Positions 1 to 8,921 of a stretch of 46,117 bases of DNA are shown here, in pieces. The notes below the pieces were generated by a model. It saw only the letters and a program-made list of their open reading frames with translations. It searched no databases and was not told the DNA's origin. Position numbers and translations under genes: made by a program. The first letter of the stretch is position 1; every line of letters begins with the position of its first letter. This DNA comes from Streptomyces jeddahensis. Lineage in GTDB: Bacteria; Actinomycetota; Actinomycetes; Streptomycetales; Streptomycetaceae. The stretch is from positions 1-46,117 of the forward strand of contig NZ_LOHS01000022.1 of the NCBI RefSeq assembly GCF_001642995.1, in the 5' to 3' direction.

Positions 1-62
1 CCCATGCCCGTTCGCATCAGCTCGCCGTTGGGCAGGACGACCTCCATCCCCGCGTCCCGGGC
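1..62 (-). CDS. Partial VAO-type FAD-linked oxidase fragment
   Basis: Only about 20 codons are inside the window. They read ARDAGMEVVLPNGELMRTGMG, which resembles the FAD-domain segment of vanillyl-alcohol oxidase / 4-cresol dehydrogenase type flavoenzymes (a GMEVVL..G...RTGMG pattern). The reading frame has no start here and runs out of the left edge, so it may be an internal piece rather than an intact gene. It lies directly after the stop of the dehydrogenase, and both share the string TGCCCAACGGC at the junction. Identification rests on a very short stretch. Confidence 0.35.
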
Positions 63-64
63 CC

Positions 65-1234
65 TCAGCCGTTGGGCAAGATCAGGATCTTCGCGTCCTG
101 GCGTTGCGACGCCCGCTCGACCGCTTCCACTGCGTGCTCGAGGTCGTAGCGGGCGGTGACCATCGGGCGCAGGTCGATGCGGCCGCTTGCCTGTAGTGCG
201 ATGACCGGATCGAGCCCGCCGATGTTGCCGATCGAGCCGTGCACCGTAGCGCCGCGCAGCATGTAAGCCATGGTCTGCATGGGGACCGCCCCGGCCTCGG
301 AGCCCAGGAAGACGACCTTCCCGCCGACGGCGAGCGATCCCTCGATCTGAGGCAGGATCGCGCCGGCCGCGCCGGCCGCCTCGACCGACATGTCGGCGCC
401 CTCGCCATGAGTGTTCTCGAGGATGACATCGGCGGCCTGGACGCCTTGGGCTCTCAGGGCCACGACGTCGTAGGCAGCGTCCGCGCCAAGCTCCTCAGCC
501 AGCTTGCAGCGGCTGGACGAGGTGTCGAAGGCGAGCACGGTGGCTGCGCCGGCGGCGCGCGCCAAGGCGACCGCCGCGAGGCCGATCGGACCACAGCCGT
601 GAACGGCCACCGCGGCGCCCGGGAGGATGCCCCCGGCCCTCAGGAACATACCGACGTATGCCACGCTGGCAGGCTCGCAGAGAGCGCCGATCTCGAAGGT
701 GTCGCGTTCACTGTGCCGTTCGCGGACTGCGGCCAATGACCGGACGTTGCTCTCCCGCGAGATCATCAACTCGGCCATACCGCCGTCCAGGTTGAATCCA
801 CGGTCCTCGGCTTCACCGCAGTGGCCGGCAAGTCCCGCCCGGCAGGCGTCGCACCGACCGCAGTATTGCAGTGTCTGGACCGCCACCGGGTCGCCGGGGC
901 GCACGTTGTGCACCGCTGGGCCGACCTCGACGACTTCGCCGGCGATCTCGTGGCCGGGTACGAGCGGTAGCCGGACCCGGTACGGCAGCAACACGTAGCC
1001 GGACGCGTCGGTCTCGTAGAGGTGGACGTCGGAACCGCAGATGCCTACCGCGCGACTGCGTATGAGTACGTCGTCGGGCCTGATGAGGTCGGGTGCCGGA
1101 CGATCCACAACCGTCCATCGAGGGTTGCGCCAGGCGTCAGCGGCATTCCGGGCCCAGTGGCCGGCTTGCTCGTCCTTGCTGAGGCGGGAGCCCTCCCGGG
1201 GCGACCACTCCCCGGTGATCTCAATCGCGCGCAT
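65..1234 (-). CDS. Zinc-dependent alcohol/polyol dehydrogenase (MDR family)
   Basis: A 389-residue medium-chain dehydrogenase, expected to oxidise a secondary alcohol or polyol with NAD(P). The catalytic-zinc region is visible as GICGSD (Cys66) and GHE (His95). A structural-zinc lobe has four cysteines at 125, 128, 131 and 139. A Rossmann segment reads HGCGPIGLAAVALARAAGA. The long N-terminus (about 50 residues before the usual start of the fold) and the overall pattern recall scyllo-inosose 3-dehydrogenase-like members more than ordinary threonine or butanediol dehydrogenases; this is from memory, and the substrate is not proven. The ATG has AAGGGG just upstream and a good promoter 40 to 76 bp upstream. 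It is a single gene. Confidence 0.85.
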   Translation of the reverse strand: MRAIEITGEWSPREGSRLSKDEQAGHWARNAADAWRNPRWTVVDRPAPDLIRPDDVLIRSRAVGICGSDVHLYETDASGYVLLPYRVRLPLVPGHEIAGEVVEVGPAVHNVRPGDPVAVQTLQYCGRCDACRAGLAGHCGEAEDRGFNLDGGMAELMISRESNVRSLAAVRERHSERDTFEIGALCEPASVAYVGMFLRAGGILPGAAVAVHGCGPIGLAAVALARAAGAATVLAFDTSSSRCKLAEELGADAAYDVVALRAQGVQAADVILENTHGEGADMSVEAAGAAGAILPQIEGSLAVGGKVVFLGSEAGAVPMQTMAYMLRGATVHGSIGNIGGLDPVIALQASGRIDLRPMVTARYDLEHAVEAVERASQRQDAKILILPNG

Positions 1235-1274
1235 CCGAGACCCCTTGATCCGACATATGCTAATTGTTTAATAC

Positions 1275-1310
1275 CTGATATTTAGTATCACGGTCGATGT
1301 CGCAGGTCAA
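1275..1310 (-). promoter_or_regulatory. Promoter of the zinc dehydrogenase gene
   Basis: On the minus strand TTGACC (1310-1305) and TACTAA (1287-1282) are separated by exactly 17 bp, a good sigma-70 type (HrdB-like) promoter. Just downstream lie an AT-rich imperfect palindrome (TAATACC-TG-ATATTTA, about 1269-1284) and ATGTCGGA (1256-1249). The latter resembles the AATGT-type half-sites found near other genes of this window. Confidence 0.55.
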
Positions 1311-1434
1311 CAGCCCGGTCCTCTGGAGCCCGGCGGGCACGGCGCCGATCTGCTCTTCCAGGTACTCGCCGAGCGGGATGCTGCCGCGTGAGGAGGAACC
1401 TGAGGGGAACACCCGCCCGGTCCCGAACGGCTCA

Positions 1435-1691
1435 TCCGCCTGCGCCCGCGACCAGTTCCGGCAAGTGGCCGGCGCTGTCCGCGCGGAGCGCGTCGACGCC
1501 GAAGAAGCGGGTCGCCCGGGTGAAGCCGAGCTGCCTCCAGTTCGGTGCCTCGTAGGTCTCCTGGACAGTGCGGTAGGCCCGTTGACCATGGCCACGAGCA
1601 AGGTGCGGGCGTTCCGGCGGGCGGCGCTCCACGGTCCTTGCAGGCCGAACAGGCTGGAGCCGTCTCCGAGGACAGCCACCACCGGCCGGCC
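1435..1691 (-). pseudogene. Thiamine-diphosphate enzyme C-terminal remnant
   Basis: The minus strand encodes GRPVVAVLGDGSSLFG followed by LQGPWSAARRNARTLLVAMVN. This is the TPP-binding GDGS segment and following helix of the benzoylformate decarboxylase / acetolactate synthase family. At about 1576-1581 the reading shifts by one frame and continues with YRTVQETYEAPNW, then RATRFFGVDALRADSAGHLPELV, which matches the next part of the same domain. No N-terminal PYR or central domain is recognisable upstream. The gene is frameshifted and truncated, so it should be inactive. Substrate class cannot be decided from this piece. Confidence 0.6.
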
Positions 1692-1698
1692 GGGTTCG

Positions 1699-1898
1699 GC
1701 CGCGGGCGCGGCCGAGGGCGGCGGAGCAACAGGCCCAATGTGATGACCTCTTCGACGCCCCCGGCGTGCGGCGGGAGATCGCGGGCCGGGGGCGCCGGGG
1801 AGTAGGCGGCGAGGCGGCGGACTCGTCCCGGTCGCGTTCGGCGGTGTGCCGTTCACCGGCGGGCCTGCGCCGAGAGACACCGGTCAGAGCGGACGGCC
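1699..1898. other. No recognisable gene
   Basis: Very GC-rich filler between the TPP-enzyme remnant and the FadB-type gene. Peptides in all frames are rich in Arg and Pro with no recognised motif. Part of it may be badly decayed upstream sequence of the TPP enzyme. Confidence 0.4.
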
Positions 1899-4076
1899 TC
1901 ACGCGTCCGAGAAGCGCTCCCCGTTCTCGGCCTTCTCGACCAGCAACGCCGACGGGGTGAAGCGGTCGCCGTAGCGCTCGGCGAGTTCCCACGCGCGGGC
2001 GACGAAGCCGGGCAGGCCCCCCTCGTAGCCGTTGATGTACTGCAGGACGCCGCCGGTCCAGCCGGGGAAGCCGATGCCGAAGATCGAGCCGATGTTGGTG
2101 TCGGCGACGGAGGTCAGCACCCCTTCCTCCAGGAGCCGGACGGTGTCGAGCGCCTCCGAGAAGAGCATGCGTTCCTGCATGTCCGCGAAGGGGATCTCGT
2201 GGCCGGCCTTGGTGAAATGCTCGCGCAGGCCCGGCCACAGGCCCGCGCGCTTGCCGTCCTCCCCGTACTCGTAGAAACCGGCTCCCCCGCTGCGGCCCGT
2301 ACGCCCGAACTCGTCGACCATGCGGTCGATGACCGCCTCGGCCGGGTGGGCCGTCCAGGTGCCGCCGGCCTCCTCGACGGCCCGCTTCGAGTCGCCCCGG
2401 ATCTTGCGCGGCAGGGTGAGCGTCAGCTCGTCCATCAGGGACAGCACCTTGGCCGGATAGCCGGCCTGGGCCGCCGCCTGTTCCACCGACGCGGGCTCGA
2501 TGCCCTCGCCGACCATCGCCACACCCTCGTTGATGAAGTGGCCGATGACCCGGGAGGTGAAGAAGCCGCGCGAGTCCTCCACGACGATCGGCGTCTTCCT
2601 GATCTGCCGGACGAGGTCGAAGGCGCGCGCCAGGGCCGCCTCACCGGTGCGCCGCCCCTTGATGATCTCGACCAGCGGCATCTTGTCGACCGGCGAGAGG
2701 AAGTGCAGTCCGATGAAGTCGTCCTGCCGCTCGACGCCTTCGGCGAGCAGGGTGATCGGGAGAGTGGAGGTGTTGGAGCACAGCAGGGCGTCCGGCGCGA
2801 CGACGTGCTGGATCTCCTGGAACACCTCGTGCTTGAGCTCGGGGGTTTCGAACACGGCCTCGATGACCGCGTCGCAGCCCGCCAGGTCGGCCGCCTCCGC
2901 CGTGGGCGAGATGCGGGCCAGCAGCGCGTCCGCCTTCTCCTGGCTGGTACGGCCCCGGGACACGGCCTTCGCGCACAACTTCTCGGAGTACGCCTTGCCC
3001 TTGAGAGCCGCTTCGAGGGAGACGTCCTTGAGGACCACCTCGATGCCGGTGCGGGCGCAGGAGTAGGCGATGCCGGCACCCATCATCCCGGCGCCCAGCA
3101 CGGCGACCTTGCGCACCAAGCGCTGCTCGACGCCCTTCGGGCGGTTGGCACCGGAGTTGACGGCCTGCAGATCGAAGAAGAACGCCTGGATCATGTTCTT
3201 GGCGGTCTGGCCGGCGGCCAGTTCCACGAAGTAGCGGGCCTCGATCACCTGCGCGGTCTCGAAGTCCACCTGGGCGCCCTCGACCGCGGCGGCCAGGATG
3301 TTGCGCGGGGCCGGGTAGGGGGCGCCGCCTGTCTGCTTGCGGAGGTTGGCCGGGAAGGCGGGCAGGTTGGCGGCGAACTTGGGGTCGGCCGGTGTGCCGC
3401 CGGGGATCTTGTAGCCGGGCCTGTCCCAGGGCTGCTGCGACTCGGGGTGGGCGTCGATGAAGGCGCGGGCCCGGTCCAGCAACTCCTCGGGGGTGGCGAC
3501 GACTTCGTCGACGAGGCCGTTCGCCAACGCACGCCGCGGGTCGTACTGGGTGCCCTGGAGCAGCACCTTCAGCAGCGCGTCGGCGATGCCGAGCAGCCGG
3601 ACGGTGCGCACCACTCCCCCGCCGCCGGGCAGCAGGCCGAGGGTGACCTCGGGGCAGCCGATCTTCGAGCCCGGCGCGTCGAGGGCGACGCGGTGGTGGC
3701 AGGCGAGGGCGAGCTCGTAACCGCCGCCCAGGGCCGCGCCGTTGATGGCCGCGACCACCGGCTTGCCCAGGGTCTCGATGCGGCGCAGGTTGCGCTTGAT
3801 CGCCATGCCGCCGTCGAACAGCTCCTGCGCGGTCTCGGGGGTGACCCGGATGAGGTCGCGCAGGTCGCCGCCGGCGAAGAAGGTCTTCTTGGCGGAGGTG
3901 AGGATGATGCCGCGGATGGAGTCCTGCTCGGCCTCCAGGCGGTCGGTGACGGCGGCGAGGGAGTCGCGGAACGCCTGGTTCATGGTGTTCGCGGACTGGT
4001 TGGGGTCGTCGAGGACGAGGGTGACGACGCCGGTGCGGTCCTGTTCCCAGCGGATGGTGGTGGGCTCAGTGCTCAT
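1899..4076 (-). CDS. Fatty acid oxidation multifunctional protein: enoyl-CoA hydratase / 3-hydroxyacyl-CoA dehydrogenase
   Basis: A 725-residue FadB/FadJ-type protein acting in cytoplasmic beta-oxidation: hydration of trans-2-enoyl-CoA, then NAD-dependent oxidation of the 3-hydroxyacyl-CoA. Residues 1-190 form a crotonase domain with the oxyanion-hole GGGYELALACH segment and the Glu pair at 121 and 143. A Rossmann motif GAGMMGAGIA sits at about 328-337, and LHFLSPVDKMPLVEI carries the dehydrogenase His. A C-terminal 3HCDH domain follows. The ATG at 4076 was chosen over upstream in-frame starts because MSTEPTTIRW begins the fold and GGAG precedes it. The thiolase gene lies 35 bp upstream on the same strand, so the two probably form an operon and a functional trifunctional complex. 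Confidence 0.93.
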   Translation of the reverse strand: MSTEPTTIRWEQDRTGVVTLVLDDPNQSANTMNQAFRDSLAAVTDRLEAEQDSIRGIILTSAKKTFFAGGDLRDLIRVTPETAQELFDGGMAIKRNLRRIETLGKPVVAAINGAALGGGYELALACHHRVALDAPGSKIGCPEVTLGLLPGGGGVVRTVRLLGIADALLKVLLQGTQYDPRRALANGLVDEVVATPEELLDRARAFIDAHPESQQPWDRPGYKIPGGTPADPKFAANLPAFPANLRKQTGGAPYPAPRNILAAAVEGAQVDFETAQVIEARYFVELAAGQTAKNMIQAFFFDLQAVNSGANRPKGVEQRLVRKVAVLGAGMMGAGIAYSCARTGIEVVLKDVSLEAALKGKAYSEKLCAKAVSRGRTSQEKADALLARISPTAEAADLAGCDAVIEAVFETPELKHEVFQEIQHVVAPDALLCSNTSTLPITLLAEGVERQDDFIGLHFLSPVDKMPLVEIIKGRRTGEAALARAFDLVRQIRKTPIVVEDSRGFFTSRVIGHFINEGVAMVGEGIEPASVEQAAAQAGYPAKVLSLMDELTLTLPRKIRGDSKRAVEEAGGTWTAHPAEAVIDRMVDEFGRTGRSGGAGFYEYGEDGKRAGLWPGLREHFTKAGHEIPFADMQERMLFSEALDTVRLLEEGVLTSVADTNIGSIFGIGFPGWTGGVLQYINGYEGGLPGFVARAWELAERYGDRFTPSALLVEKAENGERFSDA

Positions 4077-4111
4077 GAGGAGTGTGCTCCGTGTGATCCG
4101 TCGGGAGGTGG

Positions 4112-5326
4112 TCAGACGCGCTCGACGACGGTGGCGATGCCCATGCCGCCGCCCACGCACAGCGTGGCGAGGCCGTAGCGCTTGTCCTGGCGCTCCAGTT
4201 CGTCGACGAGCGTGCCGAGGATCATCGCGCCGGTCGCGCCGAGGGGGTGGCCGAGCGCGATCGCGCCGCCGTTGACGTTGACCTTGTCCAGGGACAGGCC
4301 CATGTCCCTGACGAAGCGCAGGACGACCGCCGCGAACGCCTCGTTGATCTCGACGAGGTCGATGTCGTCGATGGTCATCCCGGCCCTGGCGAGCGCCTTG
4401 CGGGCGGCGGGCGCGGGCCCGGTGAGCATGATCGTGGGCTCGGAGCCGGAGACCGCGGCGGCCACGATCCGCGCGCGGGGGATGAGTCCGTAGCGCTCCC
4501 CCACCTCCTTGGTGCCGATCGCGACCAGCGAGGCGCCGTCGACGACGCCGGAGGAGTTGCCCGCGTGGTGGACGTGGTCGATCTTCTCGACCCAGTGGTA
4601 CTTCTGCAGCGCCACGGCGTCGAAGCCGCCGAGCTCGCCGATGTCCGCGAAGGACGGCTTCAGCCTGGCGAGGGAGTCGGCGGTCGTACCCGGGCGCAGG
4701 TGCTCGTCGTGGTCGAGGACGACCAGGCCACTGCGGTCCCTGACCGGGACGACCGAGCGCTGGAAGCGGTTCTCCTTGACGGCCGTGGCCGCCCGCTCCT
4801 GCGAGAGGGCCGCGTACTCGTCCACGTCCCGGCGGGAGAAGCCCTCGATGGTGGCGATCAGGTCGGCTCCGATGCCCTGCGGCACGAAGTTGGTGGCGAG
4901 GTTGGTCATCGGGTCGTTGAACCAGGCGCCCCCGTCGGAGGCCATCGGCACCCGCGACATGGACTCCACGCCGCCCGCCAGGACGAGATCCTCGAAGCCG
5001 GAACGGACCTTGGCGGCGGCCATGTTGACGGCTTCCAGGCCGGAGGCACAGAAGCGGTTCTCCTGCACGCCCGCGACCGTGTCCGGCAGCCCGGCGGCGA
5101 TCGCGGCGATGCGGGCGATGTCGGAGCCCTGGTCGCCGAGCGGGCCGACGACGCCGAGCACGATGTCGTCGATCGCGGCCAGGTCCAGGCCCGGGAAGCG
5201 GTCACGCAGTTCGTGGATGAGCCCGACGACCAGGTCGATGGGCTTGGTGCCGTGCAGGGCGCCGTTCGCCTTGCCGCGGCCGCGCGGGGTGCGGATCGCG
5301 TCGTACACGTACGCTTCGGTGCTCAC
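4112..5326 (-). CDS. Acetyl-CoA C-acyltransferase (thiolase)
   Basis: A 404-residue thiolase that cleaves 3-ketoacyl-CoA with CoA, the last step of beta-oxidation. The nucleophilic Cys93 lies in [10 protein letters not shown]. The [15 protein letters not shown] motif carries the catalytic His, and TLCVGGGMG carries the second Cys. The GTG start at 5326 has GAAAGG about 8 nt upstream and gives the normal N-terminus [16 protein letters not shown]; the frame remains open upstream only because it runs into IS21 debris. It is first in a two-gene unit with the FadB-type gene and follows the tail of an acyl-CoA dehydrogenase, suggesting a former complete beta-oxidation operon. Confidence 0.93.
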   Translation of the reverse strand: MSTEAYVYDAIRTPRGRGKANGALHGTKPIDLVVGLIHELRDRFPGLDLAAIDDIVLGVVGPLGDQGSDIARIAAIAAGLPDTVAGVQENRFCASGLEAVNMAAAKVRSGFEDLVLAGGVESMSRVPMASDGGAWFNDPMTNLATNFVPQGIGADLIATIEGFSRRDVDEYAALSQERAATAVKENRFQRSVVPVRDRSGLVVLDHDEHLRPGTTADSLARLKPSFADIGELGGFDAVALQKYHWVEKIDHVHHAGNSSGVVDGASLVAIGTKEVGERYGLIPRARIVAAAVSGSEPTIMLTGPAPAARKALARAGMTIDDIDLVEINEAFAAVVLRFVRDMGLSLDKVNVNGGAIALGHPLGATGAMILGTLVDELERQDKRYGLATLCVGGGMGIATVVERV

Positions 5327-5367
5327 GCGGAAGCCTTTCGGGTGAGGGTCGGTCGGGCGGAAGAGCT

Positions 5368-5442
5368 TCAGCCGAGCAGGGAACGGCCGTTGGTCTCCTT
5401 CATGATCTCGGTGGTCCCGCCGTGGACGGTCTGGACGGCCTC
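5368..5442 (-). pseudogene. Acyl-CoA dehydrogenase C-terminal remnant
   Basis: The minus strand ends with [19 protein letters not shown] and a stop. This is the C-terminal helix pattern of acyl-CoA dehydrogenases (usually I-G-G-T-T/N-E-I followed by the last helix). The rest of the gene is missing: IS21 transposase sequence starts directly upstream. It lies 42 bp before the thiolase start, so the original order was acyl-CoA dehydrogenase - thiolase - FadB. Confidence 0.65.
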
Positions 5443-5870
5443 GGGCACCGGAGGTGACGTGGTTGCGGCGGAAGTGGCCGGTCTGTCCCTCGGCCCCGCC
5501 CTTCTCGTGGGCGCCGTTGGTGCCCGGGCGGCAGTGGAAGCGCTCGATGCCCAAGTGCGAGCGGAAGGCGATCCGCCGGCCGGTCTCCGCCCTCGCCCGG
5601 GTCGACCTCCGCACCTGGGCAACGGCGGCCGTGAGGTTGTCGTAGCGGACCGGCCCCGCAAGACGCCGCCCGGCACCCGCAGTGCGTGCACGTGCCCCCT
5701 CGAAGAGGGCTTCCCGGCCCGCGGAGGCGAACACCGGTGGACGGCCTTGCCCGAAGACGACAGGCGGAAGGAGACGGACGGCAGATCACCGGCTCGCCGG
5801 CAGGACGTACGGCCACGTCGCCGAAGCCGGCCTACCTCCACCGCGATCTGCGGCCCTCGGTCGGCGGCCC
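5443..5870 (-). pseudogene. IS21-family IstA transposase remnant
   Basis: Pieces of an IstA transposase appear in order on the minus strand but in shifting frames: [33 protein letters not shown] / [55 protein letters not shown] and FRRNH. These match the integrase-core region around the catalytic residues of IS21-type transposases. At least two frame changes and the missing N-terminus and IstB show that it is dead. Its right side abuts the acyl-CoA dehydrogenase tail with no intact terminal repeat visible, so the insertion was followed by deletion. Confidence 0.75.
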
Positions 5871-6414
5871 GGCGCCCGGCCATCGCATACGACACATCGG
5901 CGCTGTGTTCCCCGGCCGGCCGGCGGAAGATCCGCGTGAGCGTGAGCCGCCGCTTGCGCGGCACCTCCAGTCCGGGTCCGCCCGCAGGATCCCCATCCGA
6001 TCACCGCCTCGGACGGGTCCAGCACCGATGTCGGCGGGGATCGCCGCGTACAGTCCGGCCCTTCGGCATCTGCGGCCTGACCAGGTCCTTTCACCAGGGC
6101 TGGCAAGTACCCCGGTGCCGACAACACTCGTGAACATCACCCGGCCGTGGAAACGGGCGCCTTGCGAACCCGTGGCCGACCGCCGACGCGGCCGGTGGAC
6201 AAAGCCACCCGGCCCGCAGGCTCAGCGCTCACGATCGTTGCCAGTTCCCGCCTTCGACGATCTTCGCAGGCCTCGGTTTCGGGACGGCTACCGCCGGGAA
6301 AGGTCGCGGGCTGCCCAGGCTTGCCGAGGCCTTCGGCCCCGAGCGGCCAGGCTGTCACACCGCCCAGACCGTCGGCCGCGGGACGGGCGCACCCATCTCC
6401 TGACGCCCGCGGAC
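5871..6414. other. No recognisable gene (540 bp)
   Basis: Open frames here are short, rich in Arg, Pro and Gly, and overlap on both strands as expected from GC-rich noncoding DNA. No conserved motif, RNA gene or clear promoter was recognised. Being next to an IS21 scar, it is probably rearrangement debris. Confidence 0.4.
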
Positions 6415-6453
6415 GCAGGCAAGAGGCCCGTTCCCAACGGGCCCCTTGCCTGC
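6415..6453 (-). terminator. Strong hairpin terminator after the oxygenase gene
   Basis: An 18-bp stem with a single mismatch (arms GCAGGCAAG-A-GGCCCGTT and AACGGGCC-C-CTTGCCTGC) and a 3-nt loop CCC, starting 8 bp beyond the stop codon at 6461. There is no long U tract, which is usual for streptomycete terminators. Confidence 0.8.
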
Positions 6454-6460
6454 GCAGGGA

Positions 6461-8704
6461 TCAGATCTCGACCACGAGCTTCTTGTGGGCGCCCTTGTCG
6501 ATGCGCGCCCACACCTCGGCGAGGGAGTCGAGCGGAACCTGCTCCACCTCGATGCTGAGCTGGCCGGCGTTCGCCCAACCGACGAGCTGCTGGTACGAAG
6601 CCTCCCACTCATCGAGCGGAACCAGAGGCTTGAGGTGGCCGAAGACGCTACGGCCCGTGAGGAAGGGGTAAGCGATCGTGGTCTCGGGCACACCGCCCGA
6701 CATCCCGACCACCACGTACCGCGCGCCTATCTTGGTGGCCGGCAGCGCCGCGGCAAACGCGGGCCCCATCACCGTGTCGAGAACGACGTCGTAGCCGACC
6801 GAAGCGGCCGCCTTGAGGGCAGCACCGTCGTCCTCGGTACCGAGGACGACGTACTCGTCGATCTTGCCGTCGGCCTTGAGCTTGGCGAGGGTCTCCTCGC
6901 TACGGCCGGCACCGACCACCCTGCTCGCCCCGAGCAGCTTGGCGGCCTGGGCGCCGATCTGTCCGACGGCGCCCGTCGCACCCAGCACCAGGACCTCGTC
7001 GCCGGCCCGGAGCTGTGCGCGCCACTGCAGCGCGGTCAGGGCGGTGATGCCCGACGTGCCGAGGGCAGCCGCAAGGCCGTCGTCGAGACCGTCGGGGATG
7101 GCGTAGCAGCGCGAGCGGTCACCCAGCAGGACCTGCTCGGCGAGAGCGCCGTAGGGCGCCTTGGCGTCGCTGAAGTACACCTTCGTGCCGTCGCTGAGCC
7201 GGCCGACGCCCTCCGATCCGACGACGGACGGCACGATCGGCGGCCCGAAGGGACCGCCCGCGGCCAGCCGCAGGTCGATGGGGTTCAGAGCGGCGACGAT
7301 CACGTCGACGACCTGCTCCCCGGGGCCCGCCTGCGGAGCGGGGAAGTCACCGACGGCCGGGACACCGGCGACCTCGTTGAGAACTGCGGCCTTCATGGTC
7401 TTCTCCTCGGTGCTGGAGCCACCATCGGTGCGGTCGTTCGCGACGCCGCCCTGAGTGGTGACCTGACTGCGGAACATATCGGTGGAGCGAGTGCCGAGAC
7501 CGAGCACGTAGCGGATCGACCGCTCGGCGACGAGGTCCCAGTCCATGAACGCGTGATTCGCGATCACGTTGATGTCGCGGCGGTAGCGCTGGAGTGCTTC
7601 CTTGGTCTGGTAAGGGCTGGAGCCCATGCCGTCGCACAGGATGCCGATGAGTTCCTGGGCCAGGTGAACGATCGTGGTCTGGTCCAGCTCGATCTGGCCG
7701 ATCTCCTCCTGGCTCCACGGCTCCAGGGCGTCACACTTCTCGATCGAGTGCTCGAGGATGTGGTGGTAGAGCATCTGGGCGCAGCGGAGCTTCTCCCACG
7801 CCTCCGCGAACCGCATACGCGACTGCGGGAGATCCTGGCGCGTCGCGCCGCCGAACGCACGCGTCGTCCCCAACTTCGCCTTTACGGTCTCGACGACCGC
7901 TTCGGCCGAGCCCAGGGCGATCGCCGTGATCATCATGCCCAGGCTCGCGAAGGGCGGGTAGCGCAGGAACTTCTCCTCATGCACCGTGCCGGGGTGCTTG
8001 TCGATCGACAGCATTTCCTCGAGCGGGATGGCGTAGATCTCCCGGACGAAGACGTCCGCGAGCGTGACGCTGGCCGAGCCGGTGGCGGCCATCCCCGACA
8101 TGTGCCAGTCGTCGTTCACCGTGACGCCGGGCTGGTCGAGCTCGATGAGGAACGTCATCGGCGTCAGGCTCCCGTCGATGTTCACCATCGACGAAAGGAA
8201 CGTGTGGGTGGAGTTCCACAGTCCCGAGGCGTACCGGAAGGTGCCGGTGACGCGGAACCCTCCCTCCACCACCTCCGCCTTGCCGGCCGGCGTCAGCGGC
8301 GCCGAAGCGAGGATGAACGTGCGTCCCTTGAACAGCTCCTCCTGTGCCTCCCACTTGAGGTGCGCCGCCATCCAGCTGTGTTCCATGAGGAACGCGAGCG
8401 TCCAGGCGGCAGAGGTGTCGCCGTGCGCGAGCACCCGCGCGACCTCGCACAGCGCCCGGGACCCGAGTCCCTGGCCGCCCCAGACCCGCGGAGTCAGCGC
8501 GTCCATGAGGAACTCGGCGTCCTTCACGGTCTGCGGCGGCTGGTACCGGAGCGCCTCGGCCTCCTGCGCACGGGCTCGCAGAGTCGGGATCAGCACCTTC
8601 GCCTTCTCGATGAGGCGGTCGGTGCGCTCCTCGAAGTCGGGCTGACCGGCGCCCACCGACGCGGGCTCACCGGTGCGGATCGTTTCCACATCCACAGTGG
8701 TCAT
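6461..8704 (-). CDS. Flavin-dependent monooxygenase (HsaA-like) fused to a zinc-free quinone-oxidoreductase-like protein
   Basis: One 747-codon frame holds two enzymes. Residues 1 to about 420 have the acyl-CoA-dehydrogenase fold of group D flavin monooxygenases (HsaA / 4-hydroxyphenylacetate hydroxylase oxygenase type), with PRVWGGQGL, the GDTSAAWTLAF helix, and a C-terminal four-helix region. It would hydroxylate an aromatic ring using reduced flavin from a separate reductase, a likely role for the product starting at 16622. Residues 437-747 form a medium-chain NADPH:quinone oxidoreductase (GATGAVGQIGAQAAK nucleotide motif, no structural-zinc cysteines). At the junction the DNA still has GAGGAGA six bases before an ATG at 7396, so the second part may also be made alone as a 310-residue protein. 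The stop codon that normally separates such genes seems to have been lost. Confidence 0.82.
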   Translation of the reverse strand: MTTVDVETIRTGEPASVGAGQPDFEERTDRLIEKAKVLIPTLRARAQEAEALRYQPPQTVKDAEFLMDALTPRVWGGQGLGSRALCEVARVLAHGDTSAAWTLAFLMEHSWMAAHLKWEAQEELFKGRTFILASAPLTPAGKAEVVEGGFRVTGTFRYASGLWNSTHTFLSSMVNIDGSLTPMTFLIELDQPGVTVNDDWHMSGMAATGSASVTLADVFVREIYAIPLEEMLSIDKHPGTVHEEKFLRYPPFASLGMMITAIALGSAEAVVETVKAKLGTTRAFGGATRQDLPQSRMRFAEAWEKLRCAQMLYHHILEHSIEKCDALEPWSQEEIGQIELDQTTIVHLAQELIGILCDGMGSSPYQTKEALQRYRRDINVIANHAFMDWDLVAERSIRYVLGLGTRSTDMFRSQVTTQGGVANDRTDGGSSTEEKTMKAAVLNEVAGVPAVGDFPAPQAGPGEQVVDVIVAALNPIDLRLAAGGPFGPPIVPSVVGSEGVGRLSDGTKVYFSDAKAPYGALAEQVLLGDRSRCYAIPDGLDDGLAAALGTSGITALTALQWRAQLRAGDEVLVLGATGAVGQIGAQAAKLLGASRVVGAGRSEETLAKLKADGKIDEYVVLGTEDDGAALKAAASVGYDVVLDTVMGPAFAAALPATKIGARYVVVGMSGGVPETTIAYPFLTGRSVFGHLKPLVPLDEWEASYQQLVGWANAGQLSIEVEQVPLDSLAEVWARIDKGAHKKLVVEI

Positions 8705-8796
8705 TGATTACTTCCCATCGCTCGCACGGGCGCACACGCGTCCCCTGCCATGTGACGAATCCCGTGTGCACGGTTGCACCGTCCGTCTACTTGGGG

Positions 8797-8825
8797 ACGC
8801 TAGAACTCGGTCCGACATTTGTCAA
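8797..8825 (-). promoter_or_regulatory. Promoter of the oxygenase-reductase gene with an AATGTCGGA box
   Basis: Minus strand TTGACA (8825-8820), 17 bp, TAGCGT (8802-8797). AATGTCGGA lies in the spacer right after the -35 box, where a bound protein would block polymerase. The same half-site family occurs near the promoters at 16.4 and 20.7 kb. The divergent hydrolase gene starts at 8922. Confidence 0.6.
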
Positions 8826-8921
8826 TCAGTCTTTTGCGTGCCAAACTTCGGCGAGAGGTCTGTGCCTCTCCAATAACGACAATGGACTTCCGGGACCGGA
8901 AGGACAGATGGGAGAAGCCCC

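Noticed and set aside
65..1234. Naming the dehydrogenase an inositol-pathway gene
   Set aside because: Similarity to scyllo-inosose 3-dehydrogenase is from memory of the overall pattern only; no other inositol genes are in the window.
2199..4178. A 659-codon plus-strand frame
   Set aside because: Exactly antisense to the FadB-type gene and without recognisable domains.
4112..5734. A 540-residue thiolase with a long N-terminal extension
   Set aside because: The extension is IS21 transposase and acyl-CoA dehydrogenase debris in frame by chance; the GTG at 5326 has a ribosome site and a normal N-terminus.
6446..8707. A 753-codon plus-strand frame
   Set aside because: Antisense shadow of the oxygenase-reductase fusion; composition typical of a shadow.
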